NCBI RefSeq assembly: GCF_900698905.1
Contig: NZ_LR217707.1
Span: forward strand, 62,001 to 126,000
Origin: Buchnera aphidicola (Cinara kochiana kochiana)
GTDB lineage: Bacteria > Pseudomonadota > Gammaproteobacteria > Enterobacterales > Enterobacteriaceae
Length of the DNA stretch: 64,000 nucleotides
Reading direction: 5' to 3'
The notes below the pieces were generated by a model. It saw only the letters and a list, made by a program, of their open reading frames with translations, was not told where the DNA came from and did no database searches. Of the stretch, positions 1 through 10,503 are shown one piece after another. How positions within the stretch are numbered: position 1 is the stretch's first letter; each line of letters starts with the position of its first letter. The position numbers and the translations under genes are program-made.

Positions 1-140
1 TATATAAATACAGTTTTTTTAATTAAATTATAAAATTTTTATTTTATATGATAAATTTATTCAATGGTTTAAATTATTTAATAATATAAAAATAATTATT
101 TTAATATATTGATTAAGGGTTTTATTAAGGATAATAATAA

Positions 141-1358
141 TTGAAAAGAACAGTTATTACTGGTTTTGGAATTGTTTCAAGTATTGGCACTACTACAAAA
201 AATATTGTAAAATTATTAAAAGAAGGTATTTCAGGAATAATTTTTTCTAAAAAAATGAAAGAATATGGTTTACATAGTAATGTGTGGGGAGAAGTATCGT
301 CTAGAAGAATCAATCAAATACCTAAAAATTTTTTACGATTTATGAATTTAGAATCGATATATTCTTATTTATCTTTACAAGATGCTATTAAGGATAGTAA
401 ATTACATCCTGATATATATATGAAAAATCCTAGAGTGGGTATTATCATGGGATCTGGTAGTGGAGCTGCTAAACTACACACATATTTTTTTAAAAATAAA
501 AAAAATAATGGTAATAAAATTAGCCCGTATTCTGCCATTAAAAATATGCCTTCTTCTATTTCAGCTTGTTTAGGTACTTTTTTTAAGATTTATGGTATTA
601 ATTATTCTATTAATTCTGCTTGTTCTACTTCTGCACATTGTATTGGTAACGCATATGAATTAATTTCTTCGGGTAAACAGGACATTATTTTTGCAGGTGG
701 TGGAGAAGAATTGAGCATAGAGTTAGCGCGTCAATTTGATGCTATGAGAGTTTTATCTATAAGATTTAATAAAACACCTGAATGTTCTTCTCGCGCATTT
801 GATAAAAATCGTGACGGATTTGTTATTTCTGGAGGCGGAGGAGTTGTTATTTTAGAGGAGTTAAGTTTTGCTTTATCACGAAATGCCAGGATATATGCTG
901 AAATAATTGGCTATGGAGCTACTTGTGATGGTTATAGTATGGTACATCCGTCAGGAGATGGTTTTGTACGTTGTATGAATTATGCTACAAAAAATGTTAA
1001 AGATTCTATTGATTATATTAATGCTCACGGTACTTCTACTAAAATTGGCGATATTAAGGAATTAGATGCTATAAAAAAAGTTTTTAATGGTTTTAGTATT
1101 CCTTATATATCATCTACTAAATCAATTACCGGTCATTCATTAGGAGCTTCTGGAGTTCAAGAAATAATATATACTATGTTAATGATTAAATATAACTTTA
1201 TTGCTCCTAGTATAAATATAGATTCTTTAGATCCTATTGCGTACAATATGAATATTGTTACAAAACCTATAAATACTGTTATTAATATGGCTATTTCTAA
1301 TAGTTTTGGTTTTGGGGGCACTAATGCTAGCTTAGTAATTAAAAAATTTTATAAATAG
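141..1358 (+). CDS. fabB: 3-oxoacyl-[ACP] synthase I (beta-ketoacyl-ACP synthase)
   Basis: Condenses malonyl-ACP with acyl-ACP in type II fatty acid elongation in the cytoplasm. The 405-residue protein is the usual family length (E. coli FabB 406). The thiolase-fold catalytic triad is intact: Cys161 in SACSTS, His296 in NAHGTST and His332 in TGHSLGA, with Lys327 nearby and the Gly-rich C-terminal GFGGTNA loop. The start is a TTG, because the protein aligns with E. coli from residue 1 (MKRTVITG against MKRAVITG) and no in-frame ATG lies upstream; a weak AAGG lies about 10 nt before it. The gene stands alone before talA. Retention of FabB is typical of Buchnera, which keeps only part of the fatty acid pathway (family knowledge). 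Confidence 0.96.
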   Translation: MKRTVITGFGIVSSIGTTTKNIVKLLKEGISGIIFSKKMKEYGLHSNVWGEVSSRRINQIPKNFLRFMNLESIYSYLSLQDAIKDSKLHPDIYMKNPRVGIIMGSGSGAAKLHTYFFKNKKNNGNKISPYSAIKNMPSSISACLGTFFKIYGINYSINSACSTSAHCIGNAYELISSGKQDIIFAGGGEELSIELARQFDAMRVLSIRFNKTPECSSRAFDKNRDGFVISGGGGVVILEELSFALSRNARIYAEIIGYGATCDGYSMVHPSGDGFVRCMNYATKNVKDSIDYINAHGTSTKIGDIKELDAIKKVFNGFSIPYISSTKSITGHSLGASGVQEIIYTMLMIKYNFIAPSINIDSLDPIAYNMNIVTKPINTVINMAISNSFGFGGTNASLVIKKFYK

Positions 1359-1607
1359 ATGATTATTTTGAATTTTTTTATTCATGTATATATGCTCGTT
1401 GTTTCTCTTATAAAAATAAATTTAGTAATTTGATATATCTGAAATGATATTCATGAATTAAATATATTTATATTATTTTAAATATTTTCTATAATATGTT
1501 TGTAAGTATAATAATAAAAGTTATTTTTATATAATATTAATATTAATATTAATAAATATATTAAATATAATTTTATTTTTAATTTTTTATATTATAAGGT
1601 TTTATAT

Positions 1608-2564
1608 ATGAATCAATTAGAACGGTTAAGAAAATATACTACTGTAGTAGTTGATAGCGGAGATATAGAATGCATTACTAGATATAAGCCTCAGGATGCT
1701 ACTACTAATCCAACATTAATTTTAAAAAGTGTTTTATCAAAAAAATATGATTTCATCGTTAATAATGCCGTTCAGTATGCTAAAAAAATGGGTGGTTCGA
1801 TATCACAAAAAATACAAAATGCTAGTGATATGGTTTCTGTTGGATTTGGTGCAGAAATTTTAAAGTATATTCCTGGATATATTTCTACTGAGATTGATGC
1901 ACGATTATCTTTTAATACTGAACAATGTATACAAAAATCAATTAAATTAATTGATTTATATCGTATTCACGGAGTTGATGTTTCTCGTGTACTTATTAAG
2001 TTAGCGGCAACATGGGAATGTATTCAAGCAGCTTATCAACTAAATAAATTAGGAATTTTATGTAATTTAACTTTACTATTTTCTTTTGCTCAAGCTCGTG
2101 CTTGTGCGGAAGCTAATGTATTTTTAATTTCTCCATTTGTTGGGCGAATTTATGATTGGTATAAAAAATTTTGTTTAGATTCTTCATATGACGCTGTTAC
2201 TGATCCGGGTGTTTTAGCTGTAAAAAAAATTTTTAAATATTATAAAAAACATATGTATCAAACTATTATTATGGGAGCAAGTTTTAGACGAATAGAGCAA
2301 ATTTTAGAATTATCGGGATGTGATCGTATTACTATATCTCCTGACTTGTTAGAGCAATTAAAAACGCAAAATTTTAGTTTTGCTAGAAAATTAGATGCTA
2401 CAAAAATCGTCACCGTAGTAGATCAACCGATTCCATTATCGGAATCTGAATTTAGATTTTTACATAACCAAGACGCAATGGCTGTAGAAAAATTATCTGA
2501 AGGTATTCGACAATTTAGTTGTGATCAAATAAAATTAGAAAAATTTTTATTACATACTCTATAA
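1608..2564 (+). CDS. talA: transaldolase
   Basis: Transfers a dihydroxyacetone unit between sedoheptulose-7-P and glyceraldehyde-3-P to give erythrose-4-P and fructose-6-P in the non-oxidative pentose phosphate pathway. It has 318 residues (E. coli TalA 316). The Schiff-base lysine is Lys131 in VLIKLAATW, and the N-terminal DSGDI and QDATTNP motifs are intact. Matches such as [14 protein letters not shown] and [13 protein letters not shown] are closer to TalA than TalB. An AAGG sits before the ATG. It lies 69 bp ahead of tkt in the same order as E. coli talA-tktB. Erythrose-4-P made here feeds AroH, encoded about 22 kb downstream. Confidence 0.97.
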   Translation: MNQLERLRKYTTVVVDSGDIECITRYKPQDATTNPTLILKSVLSKKYDFIVNNAVQYAKKMGGSISQKIQNASDMVSVGFGAEILKYIPGYISTEIDARLSFNTEQCIQKSIKLIDLYRIHGVDVSRVLIKLAATWECIQAAYQLNKLGILCNLTLLFSFAQARACAEANVFLISPFVGRIYDWYKKFCLDSSYDAVTDPGVLAVKKIFKYYKKHMYQTIIMGASFRRIEQILELSGCDRITISPDLLEQLKTQNFSFARKLDATKIVTVVDQPIPLSESEFRFLHNQDAMAVEKLSEGIRQFSCDQIKLEKFLLHTL

Positions 2565-2633
2565 TTTTGAAAAATTATATTTAAATAATGAGTTTTAATA
2601 TTTTAAAAGAATTATTTTATAAAGGGAATATAC

Positions 2634-4628
2634 ATGTTGTTTCGACGAGAGTTATCGAATGCTATTCGAATTTTGAGTATTGATGCTATTCAGAAAGCAC
2701 AATCAGGTCATCCTGGAGCTCCTATGGGTATGGCTGATATTGCTGAAGTATTATGGCGTGATTTTTTAAAACACAATCCTAATAATCCGCTATGGCAAAA
2801 CAGAGATCGTTTTGTTTTATCTAACGGTCATGCTTCTATGTTATTATATAGTTTACTGCATTTATCGGGATATAATATATCTATAGATGATTTAAAAAAT
2901 TTTCGACAATGTTTTTCTAAAACTCCCGGACACCCTGAAGTTGGTTGTACTCCTGGCGTAGAAATTACTACTGGTCCTTTAGGCCAAGGATTAGCTTCTA
3001 GCGTTGGTATGGCTATTGCTGAAAAATTATTGTCACAATATTTTAATAGAAATAATTTTAATATTATTGACCATTATACATGGGTATTTGTTGGTGATGG
3101 ATGTTTAATGGAAGGTATTTCTCATGAAGTATGTTCATTAGCAGGTACTTGGAATTTAGGTAAATTAGTTGTTTTTTATGATAAAAACGGTATTTCTATT
3201 GATGGTGAAATATCTGGATGGTTTACTGATGATACTAAAAAACGGTTTTTATCATATAACTGGCATGTAATAGAAGTCAATGGTCATAATCCAGAAGAAA
3301 TAATTTGCGCGATAAATATTGCTAAAAATAATTTAAAGAAACCATCATTAATAATTTGTAATACAGTTATTGGATTTGGTGCTCCTAATAAATCCGGTAA
3401 ATCCAGCGCTCATGGCGCACCTTTAGGTGAAGTAGAAATTTCTTTAACTCGTAAACAATTAAAATGGAATTATCCTCCGTTTTTTATTCCTGAACATATA
3501 TATTCTGCGTGGAATGCAAGTCGTTCAGGAGAATTAGCAGAAGCATCATGGAATAGTTTATTTAAAAAGTATTCTATAGAATATCCAGAATTATCTTCAG
3601 AATATATGCGTCGATTTAAACAACAATTACCCGATGAATTATACAGTAAATTACAAAAATTTTTATTAAAATTAAATAATTCACCGAAAAATATTTCGAC
3701 GCGTGAAGCTTCACAAAATATTTTAGAAAAATTTGGGTCATTTTTACCAGAATTAATTGGCGGTTCTGCTGATTTAGCTCCTAGCAATTTAACTGTTTGG
3801 TCTGGATCTAAAGCTATACACGCAAATAAATCCGGAAACTATATTCATTATGGAGTAAGAGAATTTGGCATGACAGCAATAGCAAACGGAATATATCACC
3901 ATGGTGGATTTATTCCCTATACTGCTACTTTTTTAGTTTTCGTAGATTATGCTCGTAATGCTATACGAATGGCTGCATTAATGAAAACACGACAAATTTT
4001 TATCTACACACACGATTCCATTGGTTTAGGAGAAGACGGTCCTACTCATCAACCAGTTGAACATATTTCTACATTAAGATATATACCCAACTTAAGTGTT
4101 TGGAGACCATGCGATTCTGTTGAAACTGCAGTATCTTGGTACTACGGACTTAGTAGAAAGAATGGTCCTACCTCTTTAATATTATCTCGTCAAAATATAG
4201 TTCAATTTTCTAGAACAGATGATCAAATAAAAAATATTTTTAAAGGTGGATATATTTTAAGGGAATATGGAAAAATAATTAATTTAATTATTATTGCAAC
4301 TGGATCAGAAGTACCGTTGGCGATTGATGTTGCTAAAGAATTATATAAATTAGGTTATCATACTAGGGTAGTGTCTATGGTTTCTACTGATTGCTTTGAC
4401 AATCAAGATAAAATGTATCGTGATTCTGTTTTGCCTATCAAAATTGTAAATCGAGTATCTATTGAAGCAGGTACTAGCGAATATTGGTATAAATATGTAG
4501 GAATTAATGGTTTGAGAATCGGTATTGATTCTTTTGGTGAGTCTGGACCTGGTAACAGAGTATTTGAAATATTTGGTTTTATAGCAAATAAAATAGTAGC
4601 TCGTATTAAAAAGTATTTTTTTAGTTAA
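2634..4628 (+). CDS. tkt: transketolase
   Basis: Thiamine-diphosphate enzyme moving two-carbon units between ketoses and aldoses. Together with TalA it links glycolysis to erythrose-4-P and ribose-5-P. At 664 residues it is essentially the E. coli length (663). The TPP-binding GDG motif ([12 protein letters not shown], about residue 155), the second-half [12 protein letters not shown] motif with its catalytic His (about residue 470) and the N-terminal [10 protein letters not shown] motif are all visible. A good SD (AAGGGA) precedes the ATG. It is probably co-transcribed with talA. I cannot say from sequence whether it descends from tktA or tktB; the talA neighbour favours tktB. Confidence 0.97.
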   Translation: MLFRRELSNAIRILSIDAIQKAQSGHPGAPMGMADIAEVLWRDFLKHNPNNPLWQNRDRFVLSNGHASMLLYSLLHLSGYNISIDDLKNFRQCFSKTPGHPEVGCTPGVEITTGPLGQGLASSVGMAIAEKLLSQYFNRNNFNIIDHYTWVFVGDGCLMEGISHEVCSLAGTWNLGKLVVFYDKNGISIDGEISGWFTDDTKKRFLSYNWHVIEVNGHNPEEIICAINIAKNNLKKPSLIICNTVIGFGAPNKSGKSSAHGAPLGEVEISLTRKQLKWNYPPFFIPEHIYSAWNASRSGELAEASWNSLFKKYSIEYPELSSEYMRRFKQQLPDELYSKLQKFLLKLNNSPKNISTREASQNILEKFGSFLPELIGGSADLAPSNLTVWSGSKAIHANKSGNYIHYGVREFGMTAIANGIYHHGGFIPYTATFLVFVDYARNAIRMAALMKTRQIFIYTHDSIGLGEDGPTHQPVEHISTLRYIPNLSVWRPCDSVETAVSWYYGLSRKNGPTSLILSRQNIVQFSRTDDQIKNIFKGGYILREYGKIINLIIIATGSEVPLAIDVAKELYKLGYHTRVVSMVSTDCFDNQDKMYRDSVLPIKIVNRVSIEAGTSEYWYKYVGINGLRIGIDSFGESGPGNRVFEIFGFIANKIVARIKKYFFS

Positions 4629-4737
4629 TAAAAAAATAATAATTTTTGTTTCATTTATTTGAATTTTTTATGTTTTTTAAAATTATTTTTACTAAAATTA
4701 TAATTTTTGATTATATAAGATAATATTAGGGCATGAT

Positions 4738-5868
4738 ATGTGTACTAAAGTAGTAAATTTGACGCAAAAATTAGTTAATATACCATCAATTAGCCCGAAA
4801 GATCTTGGTTGTCAAGAAATTTTAATAAAAAGATTACAATTGTGTGGTTTTTATGTTGAAAGAATAAATTTGAATGATACCAATAATTTTTGGGCATGGC
4901 GAGGATATGGAAAAACTATTACTTTTTTAGGACATACTGATGTAGTACCTGCAGGAAATATACTTGATTGGAATACATCACCATTTTTGTCTACCATAAA
5001 AAATGGTGTTTTATTTGGTAGAGGCGTAGCAGATATGAAAGGTTCAATAGCTGCTATGGTAATAGCTGTAGAAAATTTTATTAAAAAAAATCCTAATCAT
5101 TATGGCCGTATATCATTTTTAATTACTTCAGATGAAGAATCTACAGGAAAAAATGGTATTAAAAAAGTAATTTCTTTATTAAAAAAACGTAAAGAAATAA
5201 TTGATTACTGTTTAGTTGGAGAACCGACTAGTGAAAAAAAATTAGGTGATTGTATTAAAAATGGTCGTCGAGGTTCATTATCAATTGATTTAATAATATA
5301 TGGTAAACAAGGTCATGCAGCATATCCGGAATTATCTATAAATCCAATTCACATATCAGTACCTTTTTTAGCTGAACTGTCCACATTATCTTTTGATAAC
5401 GGCAATGATTTTTTTATACCAACTACATTACAAATTTTAAAAGTATCTTCAGGAAAAAATTATGTAACTAATATGATTCCTGGAGATTTAAGTATTTCTT
5501 TGAATGTAAGATTTAGTCCTTTGTCAACAGAAAGAAATATTATACATGTAATTAAAAGCTTACTTAAGAAATATTTCATACGATATTCTATTCATTGGAC
5601 TTGTTATGCTAAACCGTTTTTTTTCTCACCTGATGTTTTTTGTGATATTGTAACTAAAAGTATATATCGTTTTACTAATGTAAATCCTGCTATTAAAACA
5701 AATGGCGGCACTTCTGATGGTCGATTTATGATAAATGTCGCTAATCAAATGGTAGAATTTGGTTTATTAAATGCTACTATTCATCAAGTAAATGAATGTA
5801 TTAGTATTAAAGATTTATTTACATTACAAAATATTTATTTTGACTTATTAAGTAGATTATTTTTATAA
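4738..5868 (+). CDS. dapE: succinyl-diaminopimelate desuccinylase
   Basis: Removes succinate from N-succinyl-LL-diaminopimelate, a late step of lysine and peptidoglycan diaminopimelate synthesis. It has 376 residues (E. coli 375). The M20 di-zinc ligands are present: His66 in GHTDVVP, Asp99 in VADMKG, Glu133/Glu134 in TSDEES, the Glu in LVGEPTS and the late His in ATIHQVNE. The start ATG has an AGGG about 6 nt upstream. It converges on dapA, and a 15-bp hairpin lies between the two genes. With dapA and dapB in this window it supports lysine provision to the host. Confidence 0.97.
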   Translation: MCTKVVNLTQKLVNIPSISPKDLGCQEILIKRLQLCGFYVERINLNDTNNFWAWRGYGKTITFLGHTDVVPAGNILDWNTSPFLSTIKNGVLFGRGVADMKGSIAAMVIAVENFIKKNPNHYGRISFLITSDEESTGKNGIKKVISLLKKRKEIIDYCLVGEPTSEKKLGDCIKNGRRGSLSIDLIIYGKQGHAAYPELSINPIHISVPFLAELSTLSFDNGNDFFIPTTLQILKVSSGKNYVTNMIPGDLSISLNVRFSPLSTERNIIHVIKSLLKKYFIRYSIHWTCYAKPFFFSPDVFCDIVTKSIYRFTNVNPAIKTNGGTSDGRFMINVANQMVEFGLLNATIHQVNECISIKDLFTLQNIYFDLLSRLFL

Positions 5869-5910
5869 TTTTTATATATAATATATTTTATAAATTAATT
5901 TTATATAATG

Positions 5911-5947
5911 TTTATGCAATGATAACGATCATTTATCATTGCATAAA
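5911..5947. terminator. 15-bp perfect hairpin between convergent dapE and dapA
   Basis: TTTATGCAATGATAA (5911-5925) is exactly complementary to 5933-5947, with loop CGATCAT. It lies between the dapE stop (5868) and the dapA stop (6080). The outer stem ends in AAA/TTT on both strands, so it could terminate transcription from either side. No long separate U-tract follows, so termination is inferred from position and stability. Confidence 0.6.
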
Positions 5948-6079
5948 ATATAATATATTACTGTATAATAGTAATATATTATTGTTTTTATGAATAATTA
6001 TTATTAAATTCTATATTTATATGGGGGTAATTTTGTTAACATGTTATCAAAGTAAAATATATTTTATATATAGAGTACA

Positions 6080-6955
6080 CTATAAATTAATTGAATTAAT
6101 AATTTTTTTTAAAATATGTTGATTTTTTTGTAATAACGGTGTCATAGGTAACCTTAATGTATCTGATTCTATTAAACCGATATATTTCGCTGCCCATTTT
6201 ATAGGTATTGGATTTGTTTCTTTGAATAAAAGATGATGGAGAGTATTTAATTTTTTATTTATTTGTCTGGCCTTATTAAAATCTCCTTTTAATGCTAATT
6301 TACACATTTTTGTCATATAGTTTGCTGCAATATTTGCTGTTACTGAAATAACTCCGATCCCCCCAAGCTGAATAAAATCTAAAGCCGTTGTATCGTCTCC
6401 ACTAATCAAGAGAAAATCGTTTCCTACTAATTGTTTAATTTTATGGATTCTAGATAAATCTCCTGAAGCATCTTTTAACCCAATTATATTTTTATATTTT
6501 GATAGTTGAGCAATTGTTTCTGGTAATAAATTACATCCTGTTCGATTGGGAACATTATATAGTATTTGCGGTAAATAGGTACTTTCAGAAATAGCTTTAA
6601 AGTGTAGATATAATCCTTGTTGTGTAGGTCGATTATAATAAGGAGTAACATTTAAACAACCTGAAATACCAGATTTTTCAAGTTTTTTAGTTAATATAAT
6701 GCTTTCAGAAGTAGCATTAGATCCAGTACCAGCTATTACAGGTATTTGTTCATCTACAAATTCTAAAGTATTCATAATTACATTGGTGTGTTCTTTTTGG
6801 GTTAATGTGGCTGACTCTCCGGTCGTTCCTACAGAAACTATTGCATTGGTTTTATTGCGGATATGATAATTAATTATTTTTTTTAAACTTTTTTTGCAAA
6901 TATTTCCTTTATCATCCATCGGTGTAATAAGAGCAACCATACTTCCTTTAAACAT
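6080..6955 (-). CDS. dapA: 4-hydroxy-tetrahydrodipicolinate synthase
   Basis: Condenses pyruvate with aspartate semialdehyde, the committed step to diaminopimelate and lysine. I place the start at the internal ATG (MFKGSMVAL), which aligns with E. coli residue 1, gives 291 residues (E. coli 292) and has an AAGGA seven bases upstream; the longer ORF adds 15 unrelated residues. Catalytic Lys161 (GLKDASG), Tyr133, Arg138, Tyr107 and Thr44/Thr45 are present. Of the known lysine-feedback residues, Ser48, Ala49, His56, Asn80, Glu84 and Tyr106 are kept, but position 53 is Gln instead of His. It lies about 300 bp downstream of aroC on the same strand. Confidence 0.97.
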   Translation of the reverse strand: MFKGSMVALITPMDDKGNICKKSLKKIINYHIRNKTNAIVSVGTTGESATLTQKEHTNVIMNTLEFVDEQIPVIAGTGSNATSESIILTKKLEKSGISGCLNVTPYYNRPTQQGLYLHFKAISESTYLPQILYNVPNRTGCNLLPETIAQLSKYKNIIGLKDASGDLSRIHKIKQLVGNDFLLISGDDTTALDFIQLGGIGVISVTANIAANYMTKMCKLALKGDFNKARQINKKLNTLHHLLFKETNPIPIKWAAKYIGLIESDTLRLPMTPLLQKNQHILKKIINSINL

Positions 6956-7240
6956 TTTTTGATTCCTTGTGCAAACAAGAATATATGTATTTAAATACAA
7001 TTAATATTGTTGAGTAATTCAAATTATTATTTATTATAATTAATATTTTATTTATTATTGATAATAAACTTTTTATAAAATTTAATTTTAATGTATTTTT
7101 ATATTTATTTTTATGCAAATAATTTTATTTTAATAAATTTTCATGTATATAAAATTATTTAATTATAACAATTTTGGTATATAAAAGTATAATTTTATTT
7201 GAATTAATAAATAATTATCTGTGATTTAATTTTATGATGT

Positions 7241-7260
7241 ATGCGGATTGTTATCCGCAT
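7241..7260 (-). terminator. 8-bp hairpin overlapping the aroC stop codon
   Basis: ATGCGGAT (7241-7248) and ATCCGCAT (7253-7260) pair perfectly around a 4-nt loop. The aroC stop codon (7251-7253) lies in the loop and at the first base of the right arm. This is a rare GC-containing stem in this genome. On the minus strand it sits at the very 3' end of aroC, as a terminator or mRNA 3'-end stabiliser would. No clear U-tract follows on that strand. Confidence 0.45.
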
Positions 7261-8309
7261 TGAGCTCGAAAACGTAGAACATGATCCATTAATGTTATTG
7301 CCAACATAGCTTCTGCTATTGGAACAGCTCTTATACCAACACAAGGATCATGACGTCCTTTTGTTATTATGTAAGTTTCTTTTCCGAATTTATTAATTGT
7401 TTTTCCGGGTATCTTAATGCTAGATGTAGGCTTAAAAGCTGCTTGTACAATTATTGGTTCTCCATTGCTAATTCCTCCTAAAATTCCTCCTGAGTGATTA
7501 CTAGAAAATCCATTTGGCACAATTTCATCTCTATGTATATCTCCGGTTTGTTCTACTACATTAATTCCATCACCGATTTCAATGGATTTAGCTGCATTAA
7601 TACTCATAATTGCATGAGCAATATCTGCGTCTAATCTATCGAATACCGGTTCTCCTAGTCCAATAGGAACATTTTTTGCAATTATAGTAATTTTAGCTCC
7701 AATAGAATTACCGGATTTTTTTAATTTTTTCATATATTGGACGATTTGATCAATTTTTTCAGGATTACTACAAAAAAACGGATTATTTTCTACTTCTTTC
7801 CATGATTTAAAAGGACATTTAATAGGCCCTAGTTGTGATAAATATCCTTTAATAATGATATTAAATTTTATTTTTAAATATTTTTTCGCAATTGCTCCAG
7901 CTGCTACTCGTATAGCAGTTTCTCTTGCAGAAGCTCTTCCTCCGCCTCTATAATCTCTAATTCCATATTTTTTATCATATGTAAAATCAGCATGATTAGG
8001 GCGATATATATTTTTGATATCAGAATAGTCTTGTGATCGTGTATCTGTATTTTTAATATTTATCCCTATACTAGTTCCAGTTGTTATTCCTTTAAATACA
8101 CCAGAAAAAATTTCAATAATATCTTCTTCTCTTCGAGCGGTAGTAAATGAAGAAAATCCAGGTCTTCTTCTGTTTAATTCATGTTGTATATCACTATTTT
8201 TTAAAGAAAATCCTGGAGGCACTCCGTCAATAATTCCAGATAACATCGGTCCATGTGATTCTCCACATGTTGTTACTTTAAATAATTTTCCAATAGTATT
8301 TCCGGGCAT
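7251..8309 (-). CDS. aroC: chorismate synthase
   Basis: Converts EPSP to chorismate, the last step of the shikimate pathway, using reduced FMN. It has 352 residues (E. coli 361), slightly shorter at the C-terminus. The N-terminal [21 protein letters not shown] signature, the RPNHADFTY region and the [11 protein letters not shown] motif are intact, and the C-terminal GRHDPC motif is present. A clear SD (GAGG) lies 6 nt before the ATG. It neighbours smrB, which is divergent here; in E. coli the order is smrB-prmB-aroC, so prmB appears to have been lost. Confidence 0.97.
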   Translation of the reverse strand: MPGNTIGKLFKVTTCGESHGPMLSGIIDGVPPGFSLKNSDIQHELNRRRPGFSSFTTARREEDIIEIFSGVFKGITTGTSIGINIKNTDTRSQDYSDIKNIYRPNHADFTYDKKYGIRDYRGGGRASARETAIRVAAGAIAKKYLKIKFNIIIKGYLSQLGPIKCPFKSWKEVENNPFFCSNPEKIDQIVQYMKKLKKSGNSIGAKITIIAKNVPIGLGEPVFDRLDADIAHAIMSINAAKSIEIGDGINVVEQTGDIHRDEIVPNGFSSNHSGGILGGISNGEPIIVQAAFKPTSSIKIPGKTINKFGKETYIITKGRHDPCVGIRAVPIAEAMLAITLMDHVLRFRAQCG

Positions 8310-8598
8310 GTAAACCTCATATTTAAAATAATCAAATATATATTTAATTTGCGATTATAATTCTTATTATAATATTTTATTTATTTAAAATAAATAATAT
8401 ATTATTTATATTAATCTATACATATAAATATATATACTTATATTTTTATATAAAATTATTTATACAAATTATAAAACAAATAAGTATTTATAGAATACTA
8501 TGTATTTTATATATTTTTTATTAAATAACAACACTATGTAAATAATATCGTATTTACAAAATTTATTATAATCATTAAATATTATGGGAAATTTATTT

Positions 8599-9141
8599 AT
8601 GAAAAAAAATAATTCAATTGATGTAAATCAAAAAGAAACTTTTTTATATCATATGAAAGGAGTAAAACGAATTATGCAAGACAAAATTTATCATATGAAT
8701 ATCAAAGATGTTAGTAAGTGTAATCTATATAATAAAGATATTTACGTACAAGAAGCTCATAGCTATTATTTTAAAAATACGGTAGATGAACAAGTATGTT
8801 CTTTAAATGATAATCCAATTTGTTTTGTTCGTAATATACGTTATAATTTTAACCTTAAAAAATTAAAAAGAGGAGAATATATACCAGAAATTATTTTGGA
8901 TTTACATGGTATGAATCTATATCAAACACAAAAAGAATTAGGTAAATTAATTACAATTTGTCATCAAGAAAATTTTTTTTGCGCCAGTATTCTTCATGGA
9001 CATGGCAAAAAGATACTAAAAAAATACGTTCCATTTTGGTTATCAAAACATCCAGATATTTTGGCATTTTATCAAGCTCCTAGAATATTTGGTTATGATG
9101 CAGCTATTTTAGTTGTGATAAAAAATGATAATATACGATAA
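8599..9141 (+). CDS. smrB: SmrB-type Smr-domain endonuclease (YfcN family), ribosome rescue factor
   Basis: The E. coli homologue SmrB cleaves mRNA at collided ribosomes to start rescue (established knowledge). The C-terminal Smr domain shows the signature LDLHG (Asp101, His103) and HGHGK (133-137), followed by a conserved HQAP-like FYQAP strand. I chose ATG 8599, because MKKNNSIDV then aligns gaplessly with the first 32 residues of E. coli SmrB and gives 180 residues (E. coli 183). The longer ORF begins at ATG 8584, and a GGGA lies about 10 nt before 8599. Its position beside aroC supports orthology. Whether it is still active in this organism is unknown. Confidence 0.88.
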   Translation: MKKNNSIDVNQKETFLYHMKGVKRIMQDKIYHMNIKDVSKCNLYNKDIYVQEAHSYYFKNTVDEQVCSLNDNPICFVRNIRYNFNLKKLKRGEYIPEIILDLHGMNLYQTQKELGKLITICHQENFFCASILHGHGKKILKKYVPFWLSKHPDILAFYQAPRIFGYDAAILVVIKNDNIR

Positions 9142-9575
9142 AAATTATATTTATAAATTAATTATATTAATCTTGATTTTGAATAACATTAATTTTTTGT
9201 TATTATTGTTATTTTTAATTTTATTTTATTATTTCAAGTATATTATTAATATAATGATATCAAAATAATTATTTATTGTGGAAAATATATTAATTATATA
9301 TTAAATATATTATTTTTAAATATAAAATTTATTTATTTTCAACGTTAATAATGATATATTAAGTATATTATTAATATAATTGTATTATATAAGTTTTGAT
9401 ATAAAATATAAAATTGTTATTAATGTATAGATCTATTTAATATAGATAATATTTAATAAATATAAATTCAGAATTAATCTGTAAAATTTTTTGATATAGA
9501 TTTATTAAAAATTACATATGCTGTGTTTTTTTTGCATAAAAAAAAGATTGTTATCTTTTATTATATTTCAGATTA
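9142..9575. other. 434-bp AT-rich gap upstream of the his operon
   Basis: No ORF or RNA gene is evident. It holds the direct repeat described separately. Just before hisG, at about 9541-9560, there is a small AT stem (AAAAGAT with ATCTTTT around TGTT). I find no His-rich leader peptide like E. coli hisL and no GC-rich attenuator. The his promoter presumably lies here, but A/T content prevents a reliable call. Confidence 0.6.
9236..9380. repeat. 20-bp exact direct repeat upstream of hisG
   Basis: AAGTATATTATTAATATAAT occurs at 9236-9255 and again at 9361-9380, 125 bp apart. Flanks differ (GATATC after the first, TGTATT after the second). It may be a chance product of the A/T bias or a duplicated regulatory element; nothing in the sequence decides. 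Confidence 0.55.
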
Positions 9576-10496
9576 ATGATAAATAAGGTAATAAAATTGA
9601 ATAAAAATCGTGTACGTTTAGCTATACAGAAATCTGGTAGATTGAGTTATGATTCACAAAAATTATTAAAAAGTTGCGGTATAAAAATTAATTTACAAAA
9701 ATCTAGTTTAATTGCATTTGCTGAAAATATGCCAATTGATGTAATGTTAGTTAGGGATGATGATATTCCTGGATTGATCATGGATGGAGTAGTGGAATTA
9801 GGTATTATTGGCTCTAATGTTTTAGAAGAAAAATGTTTAACTAGATTATTAACAGAAGAGCCTGTTTCATATGCTATTTTACAAAATCTTGATTTTGGTA
9901 TTTGCAGATTATCTCTATCAGTTCCATTAGATATGCGATATTCTGGAATATTATCTTTAAAAGATTCACGTATTGCTACATCATACCCTAATTTATTAAA
10001 ACGATATTTTGATAAAAAAAATATTTCTTTTAAACCATTTGTTTTGAACGGTTCTGTAGAAGTGGCATATAATTCTGGATTAGCTGATGCGATATGCGAT
10101 TTAGTTTCTACAGGTGCTACTTTGGACGCTAATGGTTTAAAAGAAGTAGAAACTATTTATAATTCTTGCGCATGTTTAATTTCTCGTAAAATAAAACATT
10201 TAATCCCAGAAAAAAGAATTTTTATTAAAAAGTTATTAAATCGTATTCAGGGTGTTATTAAAGCACGAGAATCTAAATATATTATGTTGCATATTGAAAA
10301 AGATAAACTAGGCTTAGTGACTGATTTATTACATGGAGCAGAACAACCAACTGTTTTAGAATTATTTGGAAATAAAAATAAAGTAGCTCTCCACATGGTT
10401 AGTAGTGAAACTGTTTTCTGGGAAACTATGGAACAATTAAAATTGCTAGGAGCAAGTTCTATTTTAGTTTTACCAATAGAAAAAATGATGGAATAA
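9576..10496 (+). CDS. hisG: ATP phosphoribosyltransferase
   Basis: First enzyme of histidine synthesis, joining ATP and PRPP; it is hexameric and the feedback-controlled step in enterobacteria. It has 306 residues (E. coli 299), slightly longer at the N-terminus, and aligns from [14 protein letters not shown] onwards. The PRPP-binding segment [15 protein letters not shown] and the C-terminal regulatory ACT-like domain (about residues 230-306, ending [13 protein letters not shown]) are present, so the long, regulated HisG form is kept. No strong SD precedes the ATG. It opens the operon hisGDCBHAFI, with hisD 7 bp downstream. Confidence 0.97.
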   Translation: MINKVIKLNKNRVRLAIQKSGRLSYDSQKLLKSCGIKINLQKSSLIAFAENMPIDVMLVRDDDIPGLIMDGVVELGIIGSNVLEEKCLTRLLTEEPVSYAILQNLDFGICRLSLSVPLDMRYSGILSLKDSRIATSYPNLLKRYFDKKNISFKPFVLNGSVEVAYNSGLADAICDLVSTGATLDANGLKEVETIYNSCACLISRKIKHLIPEKRIFIKKLLNRIQGVIKARESKYIMLHIEKDKLGLVTDLLHGAEQPTVLELFGNKNKVALHMVSSETVFWETMEQLKLLGASSILVLPIEKMME

Positions 10497-10503
10497 AATA
10501 ATT

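Noticed and set aside
1535-1565. TATTAATATTAATATTAATA-type microrepeat upstream of talA.
   Set aside because: Simple A/T repeats of this kind appear in most gaps of the window and give no specific signal.
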